From Aporrectodea caliginosa (Eukaryota > Annelida > Clitellata > Crassiclitellata > Lumbricidae): DNA of 64,000 nt. Of the stretch, positions 11,500 through 22,089 are shown in pieces; position 1 is the stretch's first letter; each line of letters begins with the position of its first letter. The notes beneath the pieces are model-generated. The model saw only the letters and a program-made list of their open reading frames with translations, searched no databases and was not told where the DNA came from. The position numbers and the translations under genes are program-made. The stretch lies in the NCBI GenBank assembly GCA_020284085.1, contig JACEVL010000460.1:681501-745500 (forward strand), written 5' to 3'.

Positions 11500-12240
11500 C
11501 TCTGGCTAATAGGTTTCTTCCAGAGGGTTATAAACCTTCTATAGTTGTACCGAAGCTGAAGACACAGTACAGTATTATACGGACGATATTGAAAACTGTC
11601 GACTGATTTCAAAACCTTAATTATCTGTCGAAGTTTGCGGAAAGAATCGTTGCGCAGCCAGGGCCGGATTAAGACTTTCGGGGGCCCTAAGCCAAGGGCC
11701 GGGTTAAGACATCCGGGAGCCCTAACCGGAAAGCCATGCAAAATTTTTTCCCAGATTTGGAGAAAAACCATGTTTATTACTTTGAAAAATTTCTGATGAC
11801 CTTTTTTTGCTTTTTCGTCTTTTTCCCAGAAGAAAATTGTCAAATAGGACCTTTGTACCATCTGATTTATTATTTCCTGACAGTTGGGGCCCCTCAAAAC
11901 GTTGTGGGGCCCTAAGCCATGTCAAATAGGACCTTTGTACCATCTGATTTTATATTTCCTGACAGTTGGGGGCCCTCAAAACGTTGTGGGGCCCTAAGCC
12001 ATGGCTTATTTCGCTTATAGGTTAATCCGGCTCTGTGCGCAGCAAATCATGTGCGACATCGAAGCGTGTTATCCCATGTTTAAGTTCCAGTTTTGCTTCA
12101 TAGAGAGCCACTCAGTAGAGACGGTACTAATGAGGTTGATATCTGACAACTGGTTCCAGAAATGTCACGCTGCTTGCTCTTTTGGATGCTAGCGCAGCTT
12201 TTCACACCGTGGACTGTGATACGTGTGAGGGGTCACTTGA
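11500..12240 (+). mobile_element. CR1-type LINE reverse-transcriptase fossil
   Basis: Broken frames read NLNYLSKFAERIVAQ, then QIMCDIEACYPMFKFQ, and finally an LLDASAAFHTVD motif near 12180-12215, corresponding to the conserved D-containing RT block A. It is split by the 377-bp TIR element at 11659-12035. Related fossils sit in the same intron of gene C (about 55760-55920) and gene D (61540-61860). Confidence 0.7.
11659..12035. mobile_element. hAT-type MITE, 377 bp
   Basis: Ends CAGGGCCGGATTAAG / TTAATCCGGCTCTG are inverted repeats, flanked by a perfect 8-bp duplication TGCGCAGC (11651-11658 and 12036-12043). Removing the element and one duplication restores the LINE reading RIVAQQI. An 80-bp segment (AATAGGACCTTTGTACCATC...) is duplicated internally. 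No transposase. Confidence 0.9.
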
Positions 12241-12683
12241 AAAATTGGCCCATCTGCGTGCAAATTTAGCTTCAGCGTGGTGGCAGGAAAACGTAGGGCA
12301 TGAAAACCTTTCATTGCCTTCCGAGCATGGTTGGTAAAATATGCTATTAGTTGTAAACAAAATGAGTTAAATTTCACTTTCAAGTAACAGAAACTCGCAC
12401 AGAATATTTACCCTGACAACTCAGAGAGAACACTGACTTCATACCCTGGCCCGTCCTTCCAGAACAGTTCTCCACTAAGTAGATGCTTACTGTTCCGTCA
12501 TAGACAGATAAAGAAGCATATCCAATCGCTTGATTTTTAGGTCTCTTAGAAAGTTATGCTTCAGCGCCTTTATGGTTTACAGTAAAACTTATGTACATTC
12601 GTGTATACATGTTATTGTAACTTGCAGTGATAAATAGTGTGCGTAAAATGTAATTGTAACTCACTCTATGTATTTTCTTGCAG

Positions 12684-12938
12684 AATCGCGAAACATGAAA
12701 AACATCATAGAAAAACTTGAAGGTCAGATAAAACATTCTAAAATAAAATTAAAGGAAAGGGCAACAGAGTTAAGGGACTCAAGAGACAAGCTAATTGAAA
12801 AAGACACAGCACTAAAGACAATTGCAATAGAGTTGAAAGAAACCAAAGAGAGGTTCGAGCACACGAAAACCAAGCTGACAGAATTTGAAGCGAGGTTTAT
12901 AGCGACAAAGAAAGGCACTGATAATTTCAAGTCACAAG
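12684..12938 (+). CDS. Gene A: coiled-coil exon
   Basis: Acceptor TTCTTGCAG|AA (phase 1), donor CACAAG|GTGGGC (phase 1), 255 nt. The peptide is lysine/glutamate-rich with heptad spacing, for example IIEKLEGQIKHSKIKLKE and LKETKERFEHTKTKLTEFEA. This predicts a coiled coil for oligomerisation. The homologous exon in gene C (56226-57023) is three times longer because it holds extra internal repeats. Confidence 0.82.
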
Positions 12939-13478
12939 GTGGGCTGTATTTCTCTTAGATAAATCAACTACATTTAATTTGCAATACTGAATTCGGATTA
13001 TTGGACAGCTGACTACAGTGCTCTCTGAAGGAATGTGGACAATATTTCCCATTCAAATGGCATGATATGTTGCTGCCTTATGTTAATTACAACGACACCA
13101 CAAAACTGTCAAGATTCTATTGGATTCGCAAAAGGTCTTAGAATCTAGCAATTGACTTAGGAAATAGGATTACAGTTTAGTTGCTAAAACTTCGGCAGTG
13201 TAGCGTTATTTAGAATGAATTACAATCAATTCATTTAGACGTTAGTTCACTTAACTAACTATAGCCGGTCGAAACCGGTCACATAATATTATAGATGTGC
13301 TATTTTATACACTTTTCAGAAATTTGAATAATTGAATGCACTTACCTACGACCTAAGTGAGACTATAATCTACTAATAACGGTCTACAGACTACTAACGC
13401 TAATTTCTAATTTAATTAAGCTAAATTTAACGTAATGATCTGCCCTAGAAAAGTTGCATCCGCATTTCTTCTCTGTAG
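12939..13478 (+). other. Gene A intron
   Basis: AT-rich, flanked by matching phase-1 splice sites. Nothing else identified. Confidence 0.6.
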
Positions 13479-13595
13479 ATGTCGAGGAGAAGTTGTTGGA
13501 CCTGAAATGTAAATTGGAGGAAGAGAGAAAACTATGGGCAGAAGAAAAGAATCAGCTCATGAAACAAGCTGAAGAACTCCAACAGAAATATTCAG
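13479..13595 (+). CDS. Gene A: 39-residue coiled-coil exon, copy 1
   Basis: Acceptor CTCTGTAG|AT, donor TTCAG|GTAGAA, 117 nt, phase 1-1. The peptide starts DVEEKLLDLKCKLEEERKLW and ends in QKYS. It is clearly related to the next exon (15064-15180), which has the same length and phases and W at the same position. This is a tandem exon duplication that lengthens the coiled coil. Confidence 0.82.
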
Positions 13596-13648
13596 GTAGA
13601 AATTTAATATAGCCTCGGTATGTTTCATTTATTTGCAGTCTCAAAATA

Positions 13649-13861
<213 letters not shown>

Positions 13862-14376
13862 TTGGCAGAAAACTCAACCAGGTTCAAAATGCTATGCCAA
13901 ACTCTTCTATTCCGAGTCTTTTTCTATGCCGCATGAAGACCAGTAAGCCTACTTATGGCTTGAACAATATCCTCCACTTCTTCTAGAAGCATTTGTCGGT
14001 AGTTTTCATTTCACGAGGCAGATGCGACGTGCTAGAAATATGCAACTTCTGTTTCTCACCTGTGGCCATCGACGGCCGTACAACACAAAATGGTCTGGGT
14101 CTAGGTCTAAGTCTAGTCGTATCTGATTTCTGATTAAATTCCAGCGTCAAAATTAGACCTCTGTCAAATACGTCAGCACTGAAATATCGTCTGCTCCGTG
14201 TGCGCCTCCTAGCAAACGCAGCTCTGATGAGTACACTGACCGTAAACTATCGGTGGGAAGGTGATACGGCGAAGATAGGACTGGCCAGCCGCCCTCATAT
14301 GCCGAAACTAAGAAAATGAGGTCGCTAACACTTCATACCCATGGCTACCTCAGAACTACATGTAGCCTAAGGGACC

Positions 14377-14592
14377 CTTCTTCGTGTTCTTCTTCTTGTT
14401 CTTCTTATTCCTGTTCTAGTTCTTCGTCTTCGTCTTCTTGTTCTTCTTCTTGTTCTTGTTCCCTTCTTGTGCTTGTTGTTCTTGTTGTTGTTCTTGTTGT
14501 TCTTGTTCTTGTTTTTTATTTGTTTGTTTTCTTCTTCTTCTTCTTCTTCTTCTTCTTCGTCGTCGTCTTCTTCTTGTTGTTTTTCTTCTATA
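14377..14592. repeat. (CTT)n-rich imperfect microsatellite
   Basis: Runs of CTT, GTT and GTC triplets. It follows directly on the dispersed repeat whose other copy also ends in CTTCTTCTT. Confidence 0.95.
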
Positions 14593-14599
14593 GTCATAG

Positions 14600-14860
14600 G
14601 GATTAGACATTACTCCACCTTAAGAACATTAGTCTCCCTTAATGCTTCTAAGACTCAAATTTTCTGGTTTGATACTCCTGAGCAGCTTCACAAGATTGAT
14701 TTCGTTCTACTCCCTGAAAAGTTCCCACTCTTCTCTTTCTCGTCGTGTGTACGGGATCTGGGTGTTACCTTTGATAGTTCAAATACCTTCATCTCTAATC
14801 TCACACTCCTGCTATTTTCATTAAACTGCAATCGTTCTGTCCTCTCCTCTATCAATGCAT
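14600..14860 (+). mobile_element. LINE fragment (post-RT region)
   Basis: The + frame reads LVSLNASKTQIFWFDTPEQ and then VRDLGVTFDSSNTF, the conserved LNxxKT...RxLGVxxD signature downstream of RT block C in L2/CR1 elements. The rest of the element is missing. Confidence 0.72.
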
Positions 14861-15063
14861 TAATATGTCATACAATTAAGTTTTTCCCTTCTTATTGGTC
14901 CTCCTAAGGTTCGTCTCTTTAGTCGGTGCTCAACACAGCAGCTACACTGATAGCTATTACTAATAACAGTCTGTTAGCGTTAATTTAGAATTTTTAATTA
15001 AAATAAACTTTGGAATGATGGTTTGTGTAAGAAAATGTTGTATCTATATTTTGCTCTCTGCAG

Positions 15064-15180
15064 ACGCCAAGTCAAAGCTGTTTGACCTAAAAAATAACTG
15101 GCAGGAAGAAAGCAAAGTCTGGACAGAAGAAAGGAGTCGGTTCATGAAGCAAGCTCAGGAACTGAAAGAAGAATCCTCCG
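15064..15180 (+). CDS. Gene A: 39-residue coiled-coil exon, copy 2
   Basis: Acceptor CTCTGCAG|AC, donor CTCCG|GTAGAA, 117 nt, phase 1-1. The peptide starts DAKSKLFDLKNNWQEESKVW. About half its positions match the exon at 13479-13595. It joins in frame to the NHL exon at 18468. Confidence 0.82.
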
Positions 15181-15694
15181 GTAGAAGTTAATAATAATTA
15201 TTATCGGATTAGTATTTCAAAAGGTTTCGTTTAATCGCATTACCAAAATAATTATAATCATGCTGTCTGTCTCTGTCACTCTCTTGCTCTCTATCGTTCT
15301 GTATCTGTATCTGTATCTGTTTCTCTGTCTGTCTGTCTGTCTCTCTATCTATCTATCTGTGTGTCTGTCTTTCTTTCAATTAGGCTCTGATATTCACTGA
15401 TACTTCACGAGAGGCTCTAGTTCCTATCGCCCTATAAAATGCCCATTCTAATACTCGCATCTTCTCCATAAAATTTGCGGGCTTCACAACTTGGAACACG
15501 CTTCCTCCAAGTATTTCGTCAAGCCCCACACCTAGAGAACTTTGAAAGACACTGCGCACCTTCTTAATTAAAGTAAACTGATCACCTCACATTGCCTATA
15601 GTCCATTTATATTGTTAGTTAAGATCTTATTTAAGATTGTTTATAAATATAGTTGATTGATTCTATTAATCAAGGCATTGACTGTCTATCATAG

Positions 15695-16162
15695 TGTAGT
15701 GGTTAGACTTTATCTATTGGGCCAGAAGTGATGTCATATCTAATTATAGACTGGTTCTCTGCTTTACATGGCGGCTGTAGACTGGTTCCCTGCTTTACAA
15801 AATGGCGGATGTAGACTGGTTCCCTGCTTTACATGGCGGCTCTATATTGGCTCCCTGCTTTACAAAACGGCGGCTGTAGACTGGTTCCCTGCTTTACAAA
15901 ATGGCAGATGTAGACTGGTTCCCTGCTTTACATGGTGGCTGCTGTAGACTGGTTCCCTGCTATACATGATGCCTGTTGTACGCTGGTTCCCTGTTTCACC
16001 CACCAACCTAATTGCGTTTCTACCTCCGTGCGTTTTTAACTCAGGGAGGGGAGGAGGAGGTAAGCAGGGAACCAGTCTACATCCGCCATGTAAAGCAGGG
16101 AACCAGTCTATAATTAGATATGACGTCACTTCCGGCCCAATAGATAAAGTCTAATCACTACA
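15695..16162. mobile_element. MITE with long inverted ends and 33-bp subterminal repeats
   Basis: TGTAGTGGTTAGACTTTATC at the left is matched inverted at the right (ending CTAATCACTACA), and the arms pair for over 80 bp. Inside the left arm a unit TAGACTGGTTCCCTGCTTTA is tandemly repeated about seven times, alternating ACATGGCGG and CAAAATGGCGG. Flanks TATCATAG / TATCATTA suggest a decayed 8-bp target duplication. The right arm holds CCGGAAGTGACGTCA (minus strand, 16121-16135). Confidence 0.8.
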
Positions 16163-16189
16163 TATCATTACTCATATTATGATAGAATG

Positions 16190-17030
16190 TTAATCCAGGG
16201 TCCTCACTAAGCGGGATCTTGATCCCTCTTGGGTCTCCTCTTGATGCCATTATTGTTCTGTCGTGTTGTAGCTACTTGTGGCTTGAAGTGGCTTCAATAA
16301 ACGATTGATTGATTTATTGATGGATTGATATGCATCTATTGACCTGCATCTTTTAGCGGCGACTTTTCCTCATAATTATTATCTTTCTCTCAGTTCGATA
16401 CCTCGGAGTCACTTTGGACCAAGAGCTCAACTCCTCGCAGCATATTAATTTGGTCGTTCGAAGTTTAACACTATCAGCTTCGGCAACTTCGAATAGTCTC
16501 ACGATCGATCTCTCATAATGCTACTGTAACTCTTGTGCATGCGTCTGTCACCAGTAGAATTAATCACTGCATTTCGATACTTGTTGGTCTGCCCCTTGGG
16601 CTAATTAGGCGCCTAGAGCGGAGAACCTGATCAACAACTCGGTAAGAGATGCGCTGAGAAGCAGGGAACTAGTGAAGGCAGAGACAGAAGAATATTTAGG
16701 AAGGTGGTCGATGAGACGAGCAGCTGAGCAGAGAACCTGATCAGCTGCTCGTCTCATCGACCGCCTTCCTTTAAATATTGGGCCTTATCGATTGTGGGGC
16801 CTCCATCTGGAATTGCCTCCCACTAGAACTAAGCATGCTGCTTCAGATGAACTCGCCCGTTTTTATAACTCCCTGACATCGATACAGGAAGGTCATCTTC
16901 CGCTCACACAAGAAGGTCTCTTGAAGAGGCAGATGAACTCGCCCGTTTTTATAACTCCCTGAAATGGATACAGGAAGGTCACCTTCCGCTCACACAAGAA
17001 GGTCTCTTGAAGAGGCACTATATACATTTT
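16190..17030 (+). mobile_element. LINE remnants (3' tail, RT-downstream region, duplicated segment)
   Basis: 16190-16330 is a LINE 3' end (AGCGGGATCTTGATCCCTCT..., then a TTGATTGA-type tail), related in sequence to the minus-strand element at 44401-45056. 16390-16490 reads VRYLGVTLDQELNSSQHINL. An 86-bp segment starting CAGATGAACTCGCCCGTTTT is tandemly duplicated at 16844-17017. Confidence 0.65.
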
Positions 17031-17145
17031 CGGAATGAATGAATAAATAGCAGCTCAAGTTAAATGCCTTAAACTAGAAAGTCGATGGTCAAACGAGGTT
17101 GATGGTAGCTCCGTCGAATTTTCACAACCCAAATGAACCTATCTT

Positions 17146-17641
17146 GGGTTAAACCGTATTTTGGGTTGCTAAATTATTTGATATTGTACTTGAAATTGGA
17201 AGGTGAATTGATGAAAAAATTGTTTCCCTAAATGGCAGTGGGAATGATGAAAACATTCATGTGTATAAATAGAAGCCGGATTGATCGAAATAATTTTTCC
17301 AGTTAATAGAAGATGGATGGATGAAACTAAGCTTTCAATTCAATAGAAGCTGGTATGATGAAAATAATTGTTTCCGTAATTAGAAGCTGGATCCATGAGA
17401 ATATTTCTTTGCCTAAATAAAATTCCATTGATGAAAAGTATTTCTTTCGTTAAATAGAAGTTGGATTGATAAAAATATTTTTCCAATTAAATGACAGTTG
17501 GATTGATGAAAACATTTCTTGATGAAATGGAAGCTGGGTTGATGATAGTTATCATGCACATAGGTGGACTGCTTACTTACCAACGTCAAGTACGGCATTA
17601 AAGACATTAGAATAATTTAGCAACATAATACGGTTTTACCC
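17146..17641. mobile_element. MITE with internal ~40-bp repeats
   Basis: GGGTTAAACCGTATTTTGGGTTGCT at the left (shown through GGGTTAAACCGTATT) is inverted at the right as AATACGGTTTTACCC, with a shared TTGCTAAATTATT further in. Flanking TATCTT occurs on both sides. The interior is a degenerate array of a GAAGCTGGATTGATGAAAA-like unit. The same unit, inverted, is present in the hAT MITE at 28133-28867. Confidence 0.65.
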
Positions 17642-18467
17642 TATCTTGGACTGAGACCTTCTTTTTATCCCTCACAAAATTTAATAGGGATATATTAATA
17701 TTTGACAATTATAGGGCCTAGAGGTCAAAAGATCTTGACATTGAAGGTCGTCCGATTGTTTACAGTGTTATAAATAGCTCCATGAACTTTTCACAGGGAA
17801 ACCTTATCATAAACACAAAGATATTTTCCATCAATTGTAATTCGTAGTTCCTGCGTCACTCTGTCGGGAAGAGTTTCCTGATGTTCCCGTTGCGGAATAC
17901 ATTGTCCTGGTACAGGTTGAGGCACGAAGGTTGAATTCATTTTGTGAATCGACTTTAAATTAAGCATTGTTATATATTTAAACGGATGGAACTGTTATCT
18001 ATGGTAGTTCCTCCGACATATATCGTAGAGCTACAGTTTTCTTTATAATGGGTGTTTTCGACGGATCCTAATACATGGAAAGCCATAGTAGGCCTAAGAG
18101 TTGCTACATATGCAGACAACTCTGAATATGCCAAAGACTTCTAAAAAAGTTGAAAATTTATGTATTTTGATAGACAACAGGGTTCCAAACTTGAACCTGA
18201 AGTCTTTGAACTTGCACTCAAGAACGTCTATTTGTCTGTCTTGTTGCATGTATTTGTTTCTATTGATTTGTGCCACTGTTAGTGCGTCTACATCATTTCC
18301 GCTGTAGGCCCTATGCGTCAGCCCGTGTTCGTATCTCAGCCATTATCATCATCACCGTCGGCTTCGCCTATTCACTGGAAGCAGTTTTGAGATAGTTTCG
18401 GTTTTTTAACAGAAATTTGACAAAAGTTAGATATATTAATTTATTTATGGTATATTTCTAATTTTAG

Positions 18468-19339
18468 ATGACCTACAGGACGAATACAAATCAGTTCCAG
18501 TTTTAGTTCATACGATGATTACAAAATCCTCTCAAGCAAGAGAGGCGTTCTTTGGATTCACCATGTTAGACAAAGCACTGTTTGTTGTGAGTAATGAAAG
18601 TTCAAAAGTTCAAGTTTATGATTCGATTAAATTCAGTTTCACTCGTCGCTGGAAGTTAAAAGAATTAATTGATCCAACCGACATAGTATCATGCAACAGA
18701 AATAAATGTCTGTACATCTTCGATTACAAGGGCGATGATCGGTCGAAGGAAATCTTGAGAGTTGATGGAAATGGAAAATTAATAAAGAAATGGTCAACAG
18801 GAGACGATTACGGAATTAATCTATCAGTTACAGCTGAATCGACTGTCGTTTTTACTGTTGAGAATAAAAATAAATTGAATGAATATTCACCAGATGGACA
18901 ATTGATCCGCGAGATAAATCTACAATTGCACGCAGGCATCAATCATCCATTCCATGCTATAAAGCTGGCCAATGGTCAATACGTGGTCAGTCATGGCGAT
19001 TATGGTGATGATATACATAGAGTATGTGTAGTGAGTTCAGATGGAAAACTCAAGAAGTCATTCGGTGAAGAACCTGGATCGAGCATCGGAAAAATGAAGC
19101 ATCCAATCCATTTGGTTGTCGATGGAAATGGATTCGTGATGGTCGCTGATCACAACAACAGTCGAGTTTTGTTATTGGATTCAAATCTCGAATTTAAGAG
19201 AGAAATTCTGTCAAAAGAAAAACACGAAATAGGCCTACAACATCCACAAAAGATTCTTCTGGATGAGTCAAATGGCCGACTGCTTGTGGCTCATTGCGAA
19301 TCGCACAATCAACGGATTTCGATTTTCGTTTTTAAATAA
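18468..19339 (+). CDS. Gene A: C-terminal NHL-type beta-propeller exon with stop
   Basis: Acceptor AATTTTAG|AT (phase 1); open for 290 codons to TAA at 19337-19339. After a short linker (DDLQDEYKSVPVL) the sequence shows repeated blade-like units. The clearest are HPIHLVVDGNGFVMVADHNN followed by SRVLLLDSNLEF, and LQHPQKILLDESNGRLLVAH. Both match the NHL consensus (P.gi.vd..G.i.VaD..n.Rv..fd). Earlier, weaker units contain YDSIKFSFTRRWKL, DPTDIVSCN, NGQYVVSHGDYG and SSDGKLKKSF. About six blades fit in the length. NHL propellers bind proteins or RNA in TRIM-NHL proteins; the ligand here is unknown. The exon is intact, so gene A may be functional. Confidence 0.85.
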
Positions 19340-19495
19340 TTGAAACGTAATCCACATTTTACTTAAAATGAAGATTATAGTCTATCCTATATTTTGTTAT
19401 AATCACACTGGTAACGAATTTCTCGGCCCGGGTAACATTTTTTTATTTTAGTCTCCTCGACAACTTGCAATTAAGGAATTTTGAGTATTAGTTCC

Positions 19496-19501
19496 AATAA
19501 A
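19496..19501 (+). other. Polyadenylation signal AATAAA, gene A
   Basis: AATAAA lies about 157 bases 3' of the gene A stop codon, the first canonical hexamer downstream. Position fits a short 3' UTR. Confidence 0.5.
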
Positions 19502-19624
19502 ATTCAGAGTTTTTCAAGAATTATCGGAGTTATGTATCGTTGTATTCAATACCTAATTGTATGAAGTACTGACGCTACATAAATGCTTAAAACTTCAATA
19601 GTGCAATCGTCCAATGTAAAATTG

Positions 19625-19843
19625 TGGGGCACGGTGGCCGATTCGTTAGAGTACTCGACCTGCAACACGGAGAGTAAGGGTTCGAGCCTCATCCGAGACA
19701 GTTACTACATTACTACAATTTTATTGGAACTGAGCAAGACCTTAACTCACAATTGCTTAGTGCCATCGGTGTTCTGTCATAATTATGGTCCTGTGACCTT
19801 TGGAAGGAGGGCAATATCAAAACACAGTTTATTGTACTGTAAT
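19625..19843 (+). mobile_element. tRNA-derived SINE
   Basis: The head GGGGCACGGTGGCCGATTCG resembles a pol III A box region and is followed at 19679-19688 by GGTTCGAGCC, a good B box. The body and 3' end (GGAGGGCAATATCAAA...) resemble the fragment at 8063-8200. Confidence 0.65.
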
Positions 19844-22089
19844 GCCCCCGGCTGCTTACAGTTGAAATCGAAAGGCTAATTAGTAATTATTGAATCAAAG
19901 ATAACATGGAGACAGAAAACCAAAGAACTTTTTGCCTCTTCAATTTTACTTAACATAACTTAACATAACTCAATTATAGGCCTACTTCTTCGGTTACCTT
20001 ACCTGACTCCGAAGCTGTCCACAAAACTTGTTTCATGCGGGCTTGATCGTCGTTCAAAAATAAGGCTAAAGTTCATAAAAAAAACTGAACTCCCAGATAT
20101 TTACTATAATTCAATAGCTCCTGTTTCCAATAAATATGATTGTCGAATAAAATGTCGAATTGCAATAAATTATTCATCAATTCATTGAAGCTCAATCTCT
20201 AGGGGGAAAATCTCTGAGTCCACACAAACCTTAGAGAAATTTTTAACTCCTGCACTTTATAACTATTTTGAACTCGAGGTGATATCCCCTGAAGAAATAG
20301 TATGCCTAAATTGTTAAATCGAGTATGGATCACAGAAAGGAATGTATAACATCGATCCCACATCGCTTCATGCTCCCTATAAGCAAAACGCTTTGGCGTT
20401 GCTATGTTCAATTGTTCATGTCAGTCCTTTCGTTATAATGACCAGTCCTTCGGTAGCTCCTCAACCGTGTCCACACGTTTTGGCTTCTCCAGTCAGTCCA
20501 GTGGTGACAAAGTCAGTTAGACGCAAACTTCACAAACCACTGACTGTCCAAAAGTGTCCAGTGTCCAAGCCCCATATATGCACTTGGCCCGTGCAACCTT
20601 TTTGCATGGTACAAAATGAGGAAAACGGCTTGGCGCCGTAAATGCGGCGCTGGCAAGCACATTTTTAAAGCAACACGAAATGCGAAGGGTATAATTTGGA
20701 TAGTGACCAAGTGACTTCATTTTTCCTGAACAGCCATTTTTCCTGAACAGCCTATAGGTCTTTGTTCTTCAGAGGGCCTATGAACAGACAGCAACAATGA
20801 AAAATAACAATAAAAATATAATAATAAAAAATAGCAATAACATTAAAAATGATAGTAATAACGACAATTGTAATGATAATACAAAAAACAATAGTAATAT
20901 TTATTTACATAATTATTAGTAGTACTTATAATGTTATCATTTTTACGACTATTGCTACAATAAGTATACTGTACATAATTTATAGGCCTATATATCTCAC
21001 CATTTGAACAGCGCATTTAAGGACTTGTGAAGAACGCTCTGTACATGGCTATGCTGTTTAAGAGATCTAAACAGATACACTTCAACATAAGATGGCAGTA
21101 TAATTCGAGTATGGTTGGTAGGTAAGGTATGTATCATTACAAGATGACCATTGCAGACGATGAGTGCACGTGTCCTTCGTGCTGATGCACGGTAACGAGA
21201 GGCCAGAAGATGTGAAATGCGGTGGAGTCGCAACAGCATTGTACAATGCTGCTCCACAAATCAGAAAACGGTTGAAAAATTGTCATTCTGCTGCGTTCAA
21301 TCATTTGAGATTACATGCACCTTGTATATATATATTTTCGTTTATTGAAAACAAGTTGTCATACTGCAACGAGGTACAGGCATTGAGAATTTAAGAAATT
21401 TAAAGTTTTGATTTCTATCTATGTGAACGTGCATAATAATATTATAATGTAATATGGAGCACAGGAGATGACATCTGTTGATGCTTTGTGCGTTAGACTC
21501 CTGCGCTACAGAAGTTGCTACTTAGAATGACAATTTTTGAATTGCAATTACAACTCCATGGCACAAGAGTTTACCGTACTCCTGATCTGGACTAAAAGCA
21601 CAACACAACGCATTAGACATTTAGACAAGTTGCAACTCCTCTTTGAACTGTAAACGTTTAAATGTTCTTGAATTAAAAACCCATTGAATATTGTTTTGTA
21701 TGTCAATAGCTGTGTATGGGCTTTCGTACTTCAAAGAGGCCGATCCTAAGTGTACACCATTTATGCGATCTTAGTCCTTCAAGTGTTTAATACTGAGTTG
21801 AAGTATCGAACTTGTTGAATCTTGAAAATTACTGGTTTAGCTTGTTTCGGATTGGTCGGTATATTCTTCGTCTGACCGAAGCCACTGTCGGACACCTCGT
21901 GTTAAGTTTTATTCAATGGTGTTGAATGTTAGATTCGGATACTCAAGAATTCAAGGTTTGTCTTAGGACCAAATCAAAGGCGACGTCTATTTCAACCATC
22001 CAAATCGTCTTGACTTTAACCATCGTCGGATTTTAATTTACAACGGATGCGACAGACAGGACCGACTACGTGGATTTTCGCCTCAGATC

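Larger units (their letters stand above)
15181..18467 (+). other. Gene A last intron
   Basis: Holds a microsatellite (15262-15375), a LINE C-terminal scrap (about 15480-15560), two MITEs (15695-16162; about 17146-17641) and LINE remnants (16190-17030). The remainder 17650-18467 shows nothing identifiable. Confidence 0.65.

Noticed and set aside
14316..14610. Serine/cysteine- and glutamate/arginine-rich ORFs
   Set aside because: Translation of imperfect (CTT)n.
19679..19688. tRNA gene
   Set aside because: B box is present but the cloverleaf stems do not form and the body continues as a SINE.
20342..20641. ORF of 99 codons with PSVAPQPCPHVLASPVSP
   Set aside because: No homologous exon in the other gene copies, no splice context and low-complexity character.
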